In this document: positions 26,203 through 35,528 of the stretch, piece after piece
How positions within the stretch are numbered: position 1 is the first letter of the stretch
Layout: every line of letters begins with the position of its first letter
NCBI RefSeq assembly: GCF_004804335.1
Contig: NZ_SRXY01000001.1
Location: 372,001 to 436,000, forward strand
DNA: 64,000 nt
Direction: 5' to 3'
From: Pacificoceanicola onchidii
GTDB taxonomy: Bacteria; Pseudomonadota; Alphaproteobacteria; Rhodobacterales; Rhodobacteraceae
Made by a program: the position numbers and the translations under genes
Notes under the pieces: generated by a model
The model's input: only the letters and a program-made list of their open reading frames with translations
Databases searched by the model: none
What the model was told of the DNA's origin: nothing

Positions 26203-26793
26203 TCAGCCTGCGAACCAGTCCGAGGGCGCGCGCATCTGCGGCAGGGCTTTCATGGCGGAGATCCAGCCTTGCATGGCGGGGCTTGGGGTCATGCCCGCCT
26301 CTTCGGTCCATTGGACATAGCCCCAGATGGCGCAATCACCAATGCCGGGGGTGTCGCCGTGGAAGAAGGGCCCATCGCCCAGCAGGCGGTCAAAGTTGTC
26401 GCGGTCGATCTCGAACCGCGCGGTGAGCCAGTCCACCACGTCCGGCTTCAATCCGCCGCCCTTGAGTTGCGGCAGGCACAGGCCGATGCGGTTGGCCTCC
26501 CACATCAGCAGCGAACGGCCGCGCTCCAGCCCGTGGCCGAGCGGAGCAAAGCGGTCCGCGAGGGTCATCAGGATCGCGCCGGACTGGAACAGCACCTGAC
26601 CATCCATGACCAGCACCGGCACTTCGCCCAAGGGCGAGATGCGCTGGAACTCCGGCTGACGCTGATCGCGGGGGAGCGAGATGTCCACATGCACCGTGCG
26701 ATGCGGCACACCGCAGAGCGCCAGCCCCAGCGCGACCTTACAGGCGTGGCCGCTTTCGGGAGAGCCGTAGAGGGTGATGTCGGGGGTGGTCAT
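26203..26793 (-). CDS. Glutathione S-transferase family protein
   Basis: 196 residues. N-terminal thioredoxin-like domain ITLYGSPESGHACKVALGL, ISPLGEVPVLVMDGQ (cis-Pro) and FQSGAILMTLADRF (glutathione gamma-Glu contact); the all-helical C-terminal domain contains GDTPGIGDCAIWGYVQW. Substrate unknown. Start ATG 26793. Upstream lies the duplicated rpsA tail and terminator. Confidence 0.88.
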   Translation of the reverse strand: MTTPDITLYGSPESGHACKVALGLALCGVPHRTVHVDISLPRDQRQPEFQRISPLGEVPVLVMDGQVLFQSGAILMTLADRFAPLGHGLERGRSLLMWEANRIGLCLPQLKGGGLKPDVVDWLTARFEIDRDNFDRLLGDGPFFHGDTPGIGDCAIWGYVQWTEEAGMTPSPAMQGWISAMKALPQMRAPSDWFAG

Positions 26794-26891
26794 GGGCGTG
26801 TCTCTTCTGTTCCGGTGCGCCGGTGACTTTAGCCGACCCGAAGCGCAGGACAATCGAGAAGTGGTGATGGCAGGCATAACGGGCAGGCATG

Positions 26892-26922
26892 AAAAAAACC
26901 CGCGGCCAGAGGAGGCCGCGGG
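26892..26922 (-). terminator. Terminator, second copy of the rpsA terminator
   Basis: CCCGCGGCC/GGCCGCGGG stem with a seven-base T-tract on the minus strand. Nearly identical to the terminator at 27833-27863. It now serves the VPLPA gene at 27056. Confidence 0.8.
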
Positions 26923-27020
26923 TCCGATTGATCGGGGATGTGCCCCGGTCTTGTTCGTAGCCCTTGAGCGCTGCGCCTGTGGCGGTTTCAGAGGCAAGAC
27001 TGGCCTGTTCTCTGGAGGCC
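26923..27020 (-). pseudogene. Decayed copy of the rpsA 3' end
   Basis: The minus strand reads ASLASETATGAALKGYEQD, matching the real RpsA end ASLGDILGAALKGDK; GCCCTTGAGCGC and the following CCCCGGTCTT match at DNA level, as does the adjoining terminator. No start or further rpsA sequence is present, so it is a remnant. The intact gene lies about 870 bp away, on the other side of the VPLPA gene 27056-27718. Confidence 0.7.
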
Positions 27021-27055
27021 GGGGTCATGGCGCGCAGAGCGAGTGTACGGCCCCG

Positions 27056-27718
27056 TTACCCTTGCCGCTTTTTCCGCCGTTTCAGCAAAGCCAACGCACC
27101 GACACCGGCCATCATCAGCGGCAGACCGGCAGGCAGAGGAACAGGGGCGACATTGCCGCCGAACCGCACGTTGTCGAACAAAATGTAGTCCGAGCCGGCT
27201 GGGTTCAAAATCGAAACAGAGGTGAACGCGGTGTCGGAGACGAAACCGTGGAACTGCAGCGGATCTCCGAAAGACGCCGTCGCTGAATCGCCATTCGAAA
27301 ACTGGAGGGTTGCACTGCCTCCAAACCGGCGGATGGTCGACAGTTCAAATGCAAACGATGTGATCGCGGACGAAAAATTGATCACAACATTCGCACCGCG
27401 CTCCGCGTGGTAGACGTTTCCTGTTCCCCGGTCGTAATAGGTTGGATAATACGCTGGCGCGATGACCGCCTGATAGGTGCCGCCTGTTACCGTGAACGTC
27501 GCATCACCAATGCTGAATCCGGCAACGTCTCTTGTGCTCCAGACATTCGTTCCGGCCGTCAGGCCAGCAAAAGAGCTGCCTTCAAAATCAAGCAGAGTTG
27601 TCGATGAGGTCGCGGACGCAAAGCTGGCCAGATCGCTGTAACTTGCCAGGGCCGCCTCGCTCTGGGTTGCAAACCCGAAAAAACCGGTTGCCGCAGCGAT
27701 CAAGATCGCAGTCTTCAT
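27056..27718 (-). CDS. VPLPA-CTERM secreted protein 3
   Basis: 220 residues. Signal peptide MKTAILIAAATGFFGFATQS, cut after SEA. Mature part includes LLDFEGSSFAGLTAG, an FEG-like beta-domain start, and SDTAFTSVSI, shared with protein 1. C-terminal VPLPAGLPLMMAGVGALALL then KRRKKRQG. Strong GGAGG before the start at 27718. The gene lies between two copies of the rpsA tail and terminator, which suggests it was inserted there. Confidence 0.87.
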   Translation of the reverse strand: MKTAILIAAATGFFGFATQSEAALASYSDLASFASATSSTTLLDFEGSSFAGLTAGTNVWSTRDVAGFSIGDATFTVTGGTYQAVIAPAYYPTYYDRGTGNVYHAERGANVVINFSSAITSFAFELSTIRRFGGSATLQFSNGDSATASFGDPLQFHGFVSDTAFTSVSILNPAGSDYILFDNVRFGGNVAPVPLPAGLPLMMAGVGALALLKRRKKRQG

Positions 27719-27832
27719 GTTTTCCTCCAAGAAAAGATCGCAAAAAATGGGTATCGGTTGACGAAAATCAGAAACGCAGCGTAGCACCGATGCGCTTGTC
27801 GATCAATTCTGCCGATCTGACGACAAGACATG

Positions 27833-27863
27833 AAAAAACCCGCGGCCGGGGAGGCCGCGGGTC
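27833..27863 (-). terminator. rpsA terminator
   Basis: CCCGCGGCC/GGCCGCGGG stem with a six-base T-tract on the minus strand, about 25 bp after the rpsA stop. Confidence 0.85.
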
Positions 27864-27889
27864 CGTTAGATCGGGAATTGACCCCGGTC

Positions 27890-29566
27890 TTACTTGTCGC
27901 CCTTGAGCGCCGCGCCGAGGATGTCGCCCAGCGATGCGCCTGCATCGGAGGAACCGAACTGTTCCACGGCTTCTTTCTCTTCGGCGATTTCGCGTGCCTT
28001 GATCGACAGACCCAGACGGCGGGTCTTCATGTCGATGTTGGTCACGCGCACGTCGACCTTGTCACCGGCGTTGAAGCGCTCGGGGCGCTGCTCGGCACGG
28101 TCACGGGAGAGATCGGAGCGGCGGATGAAGGACTTCATGCCTTCGTATTCCACTTCGATGCCGCCGTCTTCGATCGCGGTCACTTCGACGGTCACGATGG
28201 AGCCGCGCTTCACGCCGCCGGTCGCATCCGCGAACTTGTCGCCGCCCAGTGCCTTGACGGAGAGCGAGATGCGCTCCTTCTCGACGTCAACCTCGGAGAC
28301 AACCGCCTGAACGATGTCGCCTTTGCGGTATTCCTGGATGGCTTCTTCGCCGCGCTGATCCCAGCTGAGGTCGGAGAGGTGCACCATGCCGTCGATCTCG
28401 CCGTCGAGGCCGATGAACAGACCGAATTCGGTGATGTTCTTGACTTCGCCTTCGACCTGCGTGCCCTCGGGGTGTGTTTCTGCAAACACTTCCCACGGGT
28501 TGCGCTGGGTCTGCTTGAGACCGAGGGAAACGCGGCGCTTGGAGCCGTCGATTTCCAGAACCATGACGTCCACTTCCTGGGAGGTGGAGACAATCTTGCC
28601 CGGGTGCACGTTCTTCTTGGTCCAGGACATCTCGGAGACGTGGACCAGACCTTCGACGCCCGGCTCGAGCTCAACAAAGGCACCGTAATCGGTGATGTTG
28701 GTAACGCGACCCTTGTGCACGGAGGCCAGCGGGTACTTGGCGCCAACCAGATCCCACGGATCTTCCTGCAGCTGCTTCATGCCGAGGGAGATACGGTGAG
28801 TCTCTTTGTTGATCTTGATGACCTGAACCTTCACCGTCTCGCCGATCGAGAGGATCTCGGACGGGTGGTTCACACGGCGCCATGCCATGTCGGTCACGTG
28901 CAGCAGGCCGTCAACGCCGCCGAGGTCGACAAATGCGCCGTACTCGGTGATGTTCTTGACGACACCGTCCACAGCCTGACCTTCGGTGAGGTTGGCGATG
29001 ACTTCGGCGCGCTGTTCGGCACGCGATTCTTCGAGAATCGCACGACGCGAGACAACGATGTTGCCACGGCGACGGTCCATCTTGAGGATCTGGAACGGCT
29101 GCTTGAGACCCATGAGCGGGCCTGCGTCGCGCACGGGGCGGACGTCAACTTGCGAACCGGGCAGGAAGGCCACGGCGCCGCCGAGATCGACGGTGAAGCC
29201 ACCTTTGACACGGCCGAAGATCGCGCCTTCGACGCGGGCGTCGTCTGCGTATGCTTTTTCCAGGCGGTCCCAGGCTTCTTCACGGCGCGCCATCTCGCGG
29301 GAGATGACAGCTTCGCCGCGGGCGTTCTCTGCGGCGCGCAGGAACACTTCAACCTCATCGCCAACAGCGATTTCAGGGGCTTCGCCGGGGTTTGCGAATT
29401 CTTTGAGCTCAACGCGGCCTTCCATCTTGTAGCCGACGTCGATGATGGCCTGGCCCGCTTCGATCGCGATAACCTTGCCTTTAACGACAGTGCCCTCATC
29501 GGGCGTGTCCATTTCGAGGCTCTCGTTCAAGAGGGCTTCGAATTCTTCCATTGTTGCATTTGCCAT
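27890..29566 (-). CDS. rpsA: 30S ribosomal protein S1
   Basis: 558 residues with six S1 RNA-binding repeats, each recognised by GxVxxIxxxGxFVxL-type blocks (e.g. VVKNITEYGAFVDLGGVDGL, VTNITDYGAFVELEPGVEGL, VKNITEFGLFIGLDGEIDGM). Brings mRNA to the small ribosomal subunit. ATG 29566 (MANATMEEFEALLNESLEMD) agrees with alphaproteobacterial S1; an ATG at 29578 also follows AAGGA closely. The 325 bp between this start and irr hold the promoter region and one hairpin repeat (29819-29848). Confidence 0.97.
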   Translation of the reverse strand: MANATMEEFEALLNESLEMDTPDEGTVVKGKVIAIEAGQAIIDVGYKMEGRVELKEFANPGEAPEIAVGDEVEVFLRAAENARGEAVISREMARREEAWDRLEKAYADDARVEGAIFGRVKGGFTVDLGGAVAFLPGSQVDVRPVRDAGPLMGLKQPFQILKMDRRRGNIVVSRRAILEESRAEQRAEVIANLTEGQAVDGVVKNITEYGAFVDLGGVDGLLHVTDMAWRRVNHPSEILSIGETVKVQVIKINKETHRISLGMKQLQEDPWDLVGAKYPLASVHKGRVTNITDYGAFVELEPGVEGLVHVSEMSWTKKNVHPGKIVSTSQEVDVMVLEIDGSKRRVSLGLKQTQRNPWEVFAETHPEGTQVEGEVKNITEFGLFIGLDGEIDGMVHLSDLSWDQRGEEAIQEYRKGDIVQAVVSEVDVEKERISLSVKALGGDKFADATGGVKRGSIVTVEVTAIEDGGIEVEYEGMKSFIRRSDLSRDRAEQRPERFNAGDKVDVRVTNIDMKTRRLGLSIKAREIAEEKEAVEQFGSSDAGASLGDILGAALKGDK

Positions 29567-29818
29567 GTGGCGCTTCATTCCTTTTATGCGGTTTTCTGGC
29601 CGGGTGGTTGTCTCCACCGGTCTTGGTTGCGTTGGCTGGCAAGGCAGAACATCCGCGATGGCGCGTCTGGCACAAACACAAAACAAAGAGGGCCGGATTA
29701 CCCGACCCTGCCCATCGTCCATGCGTTGCGGCGTTTTCACCTTGTCAACAGGCGCGCGTATACGCCGGAGAGGCCTGTAGATCAAGGGCAAAGCGCGGGG
29801 TGGTCTGACGAGCATTGG

Positions 29819-29848
29819 CGCAAACCGGATCGACAAGCGATCCGGGGC
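29819..29848. repeat. Single-hairpin copy of the intergenic repeat
   Basis: CCGGATCG-ACAAG-CGATCCGG, identical in arms to the second hairpin of the repeats at 11810-11830 and 12559-12579. Confidence 0.65.
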
Positions 29849-29891
29849 ACGAAAGTCTCATGTTCAGGCAAAGCTGATCAGATCGGACGTC

Positions 29892-30308
29892 TTACTTCTT
29901 GCGAAGACGGATCACCACATCCACGGAGGCAATCTCCATGCCTTCCGGCGCTTCGGGGATGCGGACGATTTCGAGCTGTTCCGACGGGGCGTCGGACAGG
30001 CGGCTGTCGTCTTCCCAGTAGAAATGCGGGTGGTCGTGGGTGTTGGTGTCGAAGTAGCTCTTGGAGCCGTCGACCGTCACTTCCTGCATCAAGCCCGCTT
30101 CGCAGAACGCCTTGAGCGTGTTGTAGACGGTTGCGAGCGAGACGCTCTCCCCGGCCCCGCGCGCCAGATCGAACAGACCTTCGGCGGTCACGTGGCGGTC
30201 CTTGCCATCGCCGACAAGCAAAGCGGCCAGTGCCACACGCTGCCGCGTGGGACGCAGTTCTGACGTGCCCAGCCATTCCTGACCACGATCAATCGCCTGT
30301 TTTTGCAT
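29892..30308 (-). CDS. irr: Fur-family iron response regulator Irr
   Basis: 138 residues. Winged helix with [20 protein letters not shown] and [18 protein letters not shown]; the histidine cluster [10 protein letters not shown] is typical of Irr. In alphaproteobacteria Irr represses or activates iron and haem genes according to haem status. I chose ATG 30308, with GGAG 7 bp upstream; the frame is open to 30353. TATATATAC upstream resembles a -10. Divergent from fabA, a frequent Rhodobacterales arrangement. Confidence 0.9.
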   Translation of the reverse strand: MQKQAIDRGQEWLGTSELRPTRQRVALAALLVGDGKDRHVTAEGLFDLARGAGESVSLATVYNTLKAFCEAGLMQEVTVDGSKSYFDTNTHDHPHFYWEDDSRLSDAPSEQLEIVRIPEAPEGMEIASVDVVIRLRKK

Positions 30309-30516
30309 CGGTGGCTCCATCTGCCTTAGCGCTGACCGTATATATAGTCGCACATGGGGGCAGATTTCAATCGGTTTGGCGCCTGTCGCGATTCTGCCGC
30401 AACCGGGGGCTCCCCGCGCCCTGCCCCGCCCCGATCCCCCTTGCGCGGCGCGAGCGGGCGGTGATAGTGGAAGCCGGACTTATGACGACGAAAAAACAAA
30501 CGGGAGCCTGCACGAC

Positions 30517-31026
30517 ATGGCCGATTTTCCGACCAGCTTCAGCAAGGAAGACCTTCTGAAATGCGCCGCAGGGGACCTGTTTGGTCCGGGCAACGCCCAG
30601 CTTCCGGCCCCGCCGATGCTGATGATGGACCGCATCACCGATATTTCGGGGGACGGCGGCGCGCATGGCAAAGGGCACGTTCTGGCGGAGTTCGACATCA
30701 CGCCGGACCTGTGGTTCTTTGACTGCCACTTCCCCGGCAACCCGATCATGCCCGGCTGTCTCGGCCTTGACGGTCTGTGGCAGCTCACCGGGTTCAACTT
30801 GGGCTGGCGCGGCTGGCAGGGGCGCGGCTATGCGCTTGGGGTTGGCGAAGTGAAGCTGACCGGCATGGTGCGCCCGGATCGCAAGATGCTGACCTACAAG
30901 ATCGACTTCACCAAGGCGATCCAGACCCGCCGCCTGACCATGGGTGTCGCCGACGGCATCGTCGAGGCGGACGGCGAGGTGATCTACGAGGTCAAAGGCA
31001 TGAAGGTGGCGCTCAGCGAGAGCTGA
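30517..31026 (+). CDS. fabA: 3-hydroxydecanoyl-ACP dehydratase/isomerase
   Basis: 169 residues, hot-dog fold. Active-site His lies in [14 protein letters not shown] and the catalytic Asp in CLGLDGLWQ. Introduces the double bond in unsaturated fatty acid synthesis. Partner fabB is in this window at 34172-35401 but on the opposite strand. A strong terminator follows at 31049. Confidence 0.97.
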   Translation: MADFPTSFSKEDLLKCAAGDLFGPGNAQLPAPPMLMMDRITDISGDGGAHGKGHVLAEFDITPDLWFFDCHFPGNPIMPGCLGLDGLWQLTGFNLGWRGWQGRGYALGVGEVKLTGMVRPDRKMLTYKIDFTKAIQTRRLTMGVADGIVEADGEVIYEVKGMKVALSES

Positions 31027-31048
31027 CACGGTCCACGAATGATAAAAG

Positions 31049-31080
31049 AAGGCCCCGGCAGGAAACTGCGGGGCCTTTTT
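31049..31080 (+). terminator. fabA terminator
   Basis: Stem AAGGCCCCG/CGGGGCCTT with TTTTT, 23 bp after the fabA stop. Confidence 0.88.
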
Positions 31081-31103
31081 CACGTCTGAATACAAGAGAT
31101 TTT

Positions 31104-31670
31104 TCAGGCTTTCCGGCGACGCCGGGCTGCCGCGCCAAGCCCGGCCAGACCGCCAACCAGCAGCCAGCCCGCAGCGGGCAAGGGCACCTCGGAGACCGCC
31201 GCCGTGGCCACCACATGCACACCGGAAAGCGGGGTGAGATCGGTCAGACTGCCCCCCGCGTCGCGGCCAATGGCCAGTCCGTTCGCCCCGCCACCGCATC
31301 CGGGTGTGGCCTGAATGCACAGGAAGGTTGCATAGTTAAGCCCGCCTTGGAAGTGCACGTGGTCGCCCGTGGGGTCCGAGAAATCGAACAGCAGTTCGGT
31401 GGCTGTCGCGGTCCAGGCCGTCGATCCGGAGTTGTAGCTGAACCCGGCGTTGCCCGGGTTAATCGTGTCCGTCCCGCCGTTTGTGGTGATGGTCAGGCTC
31501 CAATCAAGAATGCTTCCATAGCTCAATTGCCCCAATGTGCCGTCGGTCTCAAAAAATCCGACAACGGACCCCGATCCCGGCGCCAGGTTCACGGTATAGG
31601 TCGCGGCCTGCGCCGCGCCGGACAAACTGGCAAGCACCCCTGCCAAAAGAAGATTGCGGATCGCGCCCAT
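31104..31670 (-). CDS. VPLPA-CTERM secreted protein 4
   Basis: 188 residues. Signal peptide MGAIRNLLLAGVLASLSGAA (cut after AQA). C-terminus VPLPAAGWLLVGGLAGLGAA then ARRRRKA. The body includes ILDWSLTITTNGGTDTINPG and a disulphide-capable CIQATPGC. GGGGGGA precedes ATG 31670. Located between fabA and a second VPLPA gene on the other strand. No function is known for the body. Confidence 0.87.
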   Translation of the reverse strand: MGAIRNLLLAGVLASLSGAAQAATYTVNLAPGSGSVVGFFETDGTLGQLSYGSILDWSLTITTNGGTDTINPGNAGFSYNSGSTAWTATATELLFDFSDPTGDHVHFQGGLNYATFLCIQATPGCGGGANGLAIGRDAGGSLTDLTPLSGVHVVATAAVSEVPLPAAGWLLVGGLAGLGAAARRRRKA

Positions 31671-31847
31671 GTGGTCCCCCCAAGGTCCTGCGGTGGCCAA
31701 AGCCCCCGGTCTGAATATCCCGACGCAGACTGGCAAAGGAAGGGTCGATGCGTCAAGCCGAGCGCGTGAAGTTGACGTAACGGTAAGCGTTTCGGTAGAC
31801 TGGTGACCTATTCAAATCGCCATTTTCCATCTGCAAAGGAGCGTGTC

Positions 31848-32558
31848 ATGCTGCGTCTTCGTCTCAGTTCACTTTTGCTATTGTGCCTTCTCGCCGCCGG
31901 TTTCGCCGCAAACCCCATGGCCGCAAAGGCCGCCACGATGATCCTGCTGATCGGGGATGACGATGGGTTTGGCGGCACGCAGGGTGTCATGGCCACGCCG
32001 GGACAGCCCTATTCCAACGCCGCAGCCGCAGGGCTCGGGGTGATTGCTGCCGGAACATACAGCAATGAGGCCGCGCTTGATGTGAACTCGGTCTCGCCCG
32101 CCACCAACTACACGTTTCACTTCACTTTCGCCTATAACATGACCGGCCTCGGCCCGCTGACCAGCGCGATTGTCGGGGTTCAGCATGGCTCGCTTGGCCT
32201 GCGCAGCTCCGGCGCCCCCGGTTTTGGCGCGGCGGCGGTCACAGGGGATGCGGGCGGCGGCCCATTGGGGCTGGGAAGTTTCCTCGCCTCGTCCACGGGC
32301 CCCGCGGGCAGCCCGCTGGAGGAAAGCGTCAAGCTCAGCAGCTTTGATGTGACCGCACTTCTGAGCGGCACCACAAGCGGCGTGCTGACGCTCACTATCG
32401 ACGGGAGCGGGATCGCGTCGGATCCCGTGGATCTTTTCGCCATGGATTTCGCCCGGCTGACGATCGAAACCGCCGCGGTCCCCCTGCCCGCCACCCTGCC
32501 GCTTTTGCTGCTTGCGGCTGGCGGGTTGGGGCTGGCGCGGCAGCGCAGACGGGACTGA
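31848..32558 (+). CDS. VPLPA-CTERM secreted protein 5
   Basis: 236 residues. Signal peptide MLRLRLSSLLLLCLLAAGFA..., cut near AKA. C-terminus VPLPATLPLLLLAAGGLGLA then RQRRRD. AAGGAG precedes ATG 31848. The body starts MILLIGDDDGFGGTQGV and is beta-rich with no cysteines. Divergent from protein 4, with about 180 bp between them. Confidence 0.86.
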   Translation: MLRLRLSSLLLLCLLAAGFAANPMAAKAATMILLIGDDDGFGGTQGVMATPGQPYSNAAAAGLGVIAAGTYSNEAALDVNSVSPATNYTFHFTFAYNMTGLGPLTSAIVGVQHGSLGLRSSGAPGFGAAAVTGDAGGGPLGLGSFLASSTGPAGSPLEESVKLSSFDVTALLSGTTSGVLTLTIDGSGIASDPVDLFAMDFARLTIETAAVPLPATLPLLLLAAGGLGLARQRRRD

Positions 32559-32564
32559 CGGGGA

Positions 32565-32867
32565 TCAGGCCCCGCCCGAAACGCCCCAGTCACACAGCCC
32601 GGCATGGCCACCCGAGGCGCGCAGCACAACGCCGCCCTCGAAGACCACATGGGTGTACGCCCCTTCGCTGCCATAGCTGATGCAGGCCTGATCCCAGTTG
32701 TCCGGGTTGCGCACATGTCCCGCTTCCGCGCCCATGATGTCAAAGACCTGCTCTTCGGTCATGCCCGGCGTCAGCCTCGTGGCGGCTTTGGCGGCGGTTG
32801 GCGCGGGACCGTCCGTGCAGCCCGCAAGGGTCAGTCCCAAAACGGCAATCAAAGACATACGGATCAT
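32565..32867 (-). CDS. Small lipoprotein, OmlA/SmpA-like
   Basis: 100 residues. Lipobox LTLAGC, lipidated Cys about residue 17. TRLTPGMTEEQVFDIMG is the GMT-x-xxV pattern of BamE/SmpA-type repeats, here shortened. Probably an outer- or inner-membrane lipoprotein of unknown role. GAGGAGC lies before ATG 32867. Located 25 bp downstream of fabI on the same strand, possibly co-transcribed. Confidence 0.75.
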   Translation of the reverse strand: MIRMSLIAVLGLTLAGCTDGPAPTAAKAATRLTPGMTEEQVFDIMGAEAGHVRNPDNWDQACISYGSEGAYTHVVFEGGVVLRASGGHAGLCDWGVSGGA

Positions 32868-32892
32868 GGCGCGCTCCTCGGCTTTTGGGCGA

Positions 32893-33681
32893 TCAAAGGT
32901 TGTCGTACTGCGGCATCCCCAGCACGTGATAGCCGCCATCGACGCGGACAATCTCGCCTGTTGTGCAGGCGCCCGCATCAGAGATCAGCCAGACGGCGGT
33001 GCCGCCCACGGCCTCCAGCGTGGCATTGCCGCCCAGCGGGGCGTTCTGGTCCGTGTGCTTGTAGGTCTTGCGCGCGCCGCCAATAGCGGCCCCGGCGAGC
33101 GTTTTCATCGGCCCCGGCGAAAGCGCATTCACGCGGATGCCATCGGGGCCAAGATCATTGGCGAGATAGCGCGTCGCGCTCTCCAATGCCGCCTTCGCCA
33201 CGCCCATCACGTTGTAATTCGGCGTCACGCGGGTGCTGCCCATGTAGGTCAGCGTCAGCAAAGTGCCGCCTTCGCTCATCAGCGGATGCGCCCGGCGGGC
33301 GATGTCGATGAAGCTGTAGGCAGAGATATCCAGCGAGTTCTTGAAGTTCTCGCGGCTGGTGTTGAGAATGCGGCCGGTCAGCTCGTTCTTGTCCGAATAG
33401 GCAATCGCATGGATGACAAAATCGATCCGATCCCAGCGCGCGCCCAGCGCCTCGAACGCCGCATCGAGGCTGGCGTCATCGGTCACGTCCACATCGACCA
33501 TGAAATCGCTGCCCACGGAGGCGGCCAGCGGCTCCAGACGTTTGCCAAAGGCTTCGCCCTGATAGGTAAACGCCAGCTCCGCCCCGGCTTCGGCACAGGC
33601 TTTGGCAATGCCCCAGGCAATGGACCGCTCGTTCGCCACACCCATCACAAGCCCGCGCTTGCCGTTCAATGAAATCGTCAT
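32893..33681 (-). CDS. fabI: Enoyl-ACP reductase (NADH)
   Basis: 262 residues, short-chain dehydrogenase fold. The cofactor loop GVANERSIAWGIAKA is specific to FabI; AIAYSDKNELTG and the active-site pair Tyr-x6-Lys in NYNVMGVAKAALES follow. Last reduction of the fatty acid elongation cycle. GGAGAGGG precedes ATG 33681. It lies downstream of fabB on the same strand, but a 490-bp gap containing dispersed repeat copy 2 separates them. Confidence 0.95.
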   Translation of the reverse strand: MTISLNGKRGLVMGVANERSIAWGIAKACAEAGAELAFTYQGEAFGKRLEPLAASVGSDFMVDVDVTDDASLDAAFEALGARWDRIDFVIHAIAYSDKNELTGRILNTSRENFKNSLDISAYSFIDIARRAHPLMSEGGTLLTLTYMGSTRVTPNYNVMGVAKAALESATRYLANDLGPDGIRVNALSPGPMKTLAGAAIGGARKTYKHTDQNAPLGGNATLEAVGGTAVWLISDAGACTTGEIVRVDGGYHVLGMPQYDNL

Positions 33682-33832
33682 AAACCCTCTCCGGCGTTTT
33701 TTCCCTAACTGTACGGAATGGGGGGGGAGGTCAAGTTTTGGGGGAGGATTGGCTTGCCGGGCGGGTTTTGAGGAGGTCGTTTGGCGCCGCAACCTCGGGC
33801 GTTTGGGTCAGGACGGGTCATTCGCCTCTCCC

Positions 33833-34046
33833 GTCCCGGACTTGATCCGGGACCTCAAGGTTAGAGCACAAGCCGCGCCATCGACGGGCCGTGGTGCGGC
33901 GATGCACCCGTTGACCCCTTGATTTATCCCAGCCACTGGCGCGCTAGGCCGGTTTGGCTCGGTACGTTTAGCCGATCGCCGTGCCGTGCGGACGGCCCGG
34001 CGATTGGCGCGGCGGCCTGCGGCCTTGATTCCGCGCCTGGGGTGAG
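33833..34046. repeat. Dispersed intergenic repeat, copy 2
   Basis: GTCCCGGACTTGATCCGGGA, then AAGCCGCGCC, GATTTATCCCAGCCACTGGC, GATCGCCGTGCCG, GGCGCGGCGGCCTGCGGCCT. Same orientation and block order as copy 1. The gap 33682-34171 contains nothing else I can support. Confidence 0.82.
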
Positions 34047-34171
34047 GAGAACGGCTGCATCAGGCCCAACCAGCTCTAGTGCCGCACCCTATGGAAAAAG
34101 CGGCTCAAGACTGAGGCAGCGTCCGCCAGTTCAGACCGTCGCCGCCCGGGGACCGGGCGGCTTCCCCAGCA

Positions 34172-35401
34172 TTATCCCCGATACTTGGACAGCACCATGG
34201 ACCCGTTTGTCCCGCCAAACCCGAACGAGTTGGTCATGACCGAGTCGAGGCCAGCGTTCTCAACCAAAGACGTCGCAATTTCCTCGGGCTTCAGCGCCGG
34301 GTCCAACGTCTCGACGTTGATCGACGGGATGATGAAGTCGTGCTCCAGAGCGAGCAGGCAATAGATCGCCTCCTGCGCGCCCGTCGCCCCTTGGCTATGC
34401 CCCGTCATGGACTTGGTAGAGGACACAGGCGGGGTGGAGCCATCGCCGAACACCCGGCGCACCGCTTCGATCTCACCCACATCGCCCACCGGCGTCGAGG
34501 TGCCGTGCGCGTTGATGTAGCTCACCGAACGGCCTTCGGGCAGGTTGCTCAGAGCCACCCGCATCGCGCGCTCGCCGCCTTCACCCGACGGGGCAACCAT
34601 GTCCGCGCCGTCCGATGTCGCGCCATAACCCGTCACTTCGGCATAGATCTTCGCACCGCGCGCCAAGGCGTGCTCAAGCTCTTCCAAAACGACAATCCCG
34701 CCGCCGCCGCCAATGACAAAGCCATCGCGGTTGGCGTCAAAGGCGCGCGAGGCCTTCTCCGGCGTGTCGTTGTACTTCGAGGACATCGCGCCCATGGCGT
34801 CGAACAGGCAGGAGAGCGTCCAGTCCAGTTCCTCGCCGCCGCCGGCGAACATCACATCCTGCTTGCCCAGCATGATCTGCTCGGCGGCGTTGCCGATGCA
34901 GTGCAGCGAGGTCGAACAGGCGGAGGTGATCGAATAGTTGATCCCCTTGATCTGATAGGCGGTCGCAAGGTTCGCAGAAACCGTCGAGCACATGCACTTC
35001 GGGACGGCAAACGGCCCGATCCGCTTGGTTGCGCCGGATTTCAGAACGGTCTGATGCGCGGTCAGCATGGCCGAGGTCGACGGCCCGCCGGAACCCGCCA
35101 CAAGGCCGGTGCGCGGGTTGACGATATCCGCCTCTTCCAGACCGGAATCCTTGATCGCCTGATCCATGGCGATATAGGCATAGGCCGCGCCCGGCCCCAT
35201 GAACCGCAGCGTGCGTTTGTCGATGTGATCGGCGGGGTTCAGCTTGATGTCCCCGGCAATCTGACTGCGGAAACCATGCTCTTTCATGGCTTCATTGGCG
35301 GTGATACCGGATTTCCCGGCCTTCAAAGAGGCCAGAACCTCTTCGGCAGTGTTCCCGATGGAGGAGACAACCCCCAGACCTGTGACAACAACGCGGCGCA
35401 T
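34172..35401 (-). CDS. fabB: Beta-ketoacyl-ACP synthase I
   Basis: 409 residues, thiolase fold. Active-site Cys in [15 protein letters not shown], first His in [11 protein letters not shown], Lys/His in [13 protein letters not shown], and C-terminal [13 protein letters not shown]. FabB-specific beginning [20 protein letters not shown]. Elongates the cis-unsaturated intermediate made by FabA. Gene order fabB then fabI fits the usual fabA-fabB-fabI cluster except that it is inverted relative to fabA. Confidence 0.95.
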   Translation of the reverse strand: MRRVVVTGLGVVSSIGNTAEEVLASLKAGKSGITANEAMKEHGFRSQIAGDIKLNPADHIDKRTLRFMGPGAAYAYIAMDQAIKDSGLEEADIVNPRTGLVAGSGGPSTSAMLTAHQTVLKSGATKRIGPFAVPKCMCSTVSANLATAYQIKGINYSITSACSTSLHCIGNAAEQIMLGKQDVMFAGGGEELDWTLSCLFDAMGAMSSKYNDTPEKASRAFDANRDGFVIGGGGGIVVLEELEHALARGAKIYAEVTGYGATSDGADMVAPSGEGGERAMRVALSNLPEGRSVSYINAHGTSTPVGDVGEIEAVRRVFGDGSTPPVSSTKSMTGHSQGATGAQEAIYCLLALEHDFIIPSINVETLDPALKPEEIATSLVENAGLDSVMTNSFGFGGTNGSMVLSKYRG

Positions 35402-35528
35402 GCGGCCTCCCTTCGATGTGTTGCTTTCTATCTAGGGGAAGCGAGGGGGGAGGCGCAAGGTGGGGTGGTGAAAGGAAGCGCTTTGCCTGTAGGCTTTTGG
35501 CGACTGTCCGGGAAAGGAACCGGTAACG

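Noticed and set aside
27830-30115. Very long plus-strand open frame (761 codons) opposite rpsA and irr
   Set aside because: It is antisense to rpsA along its length, has composition typical of a GC-rich shadow frame, and lacks any recognisable domain.
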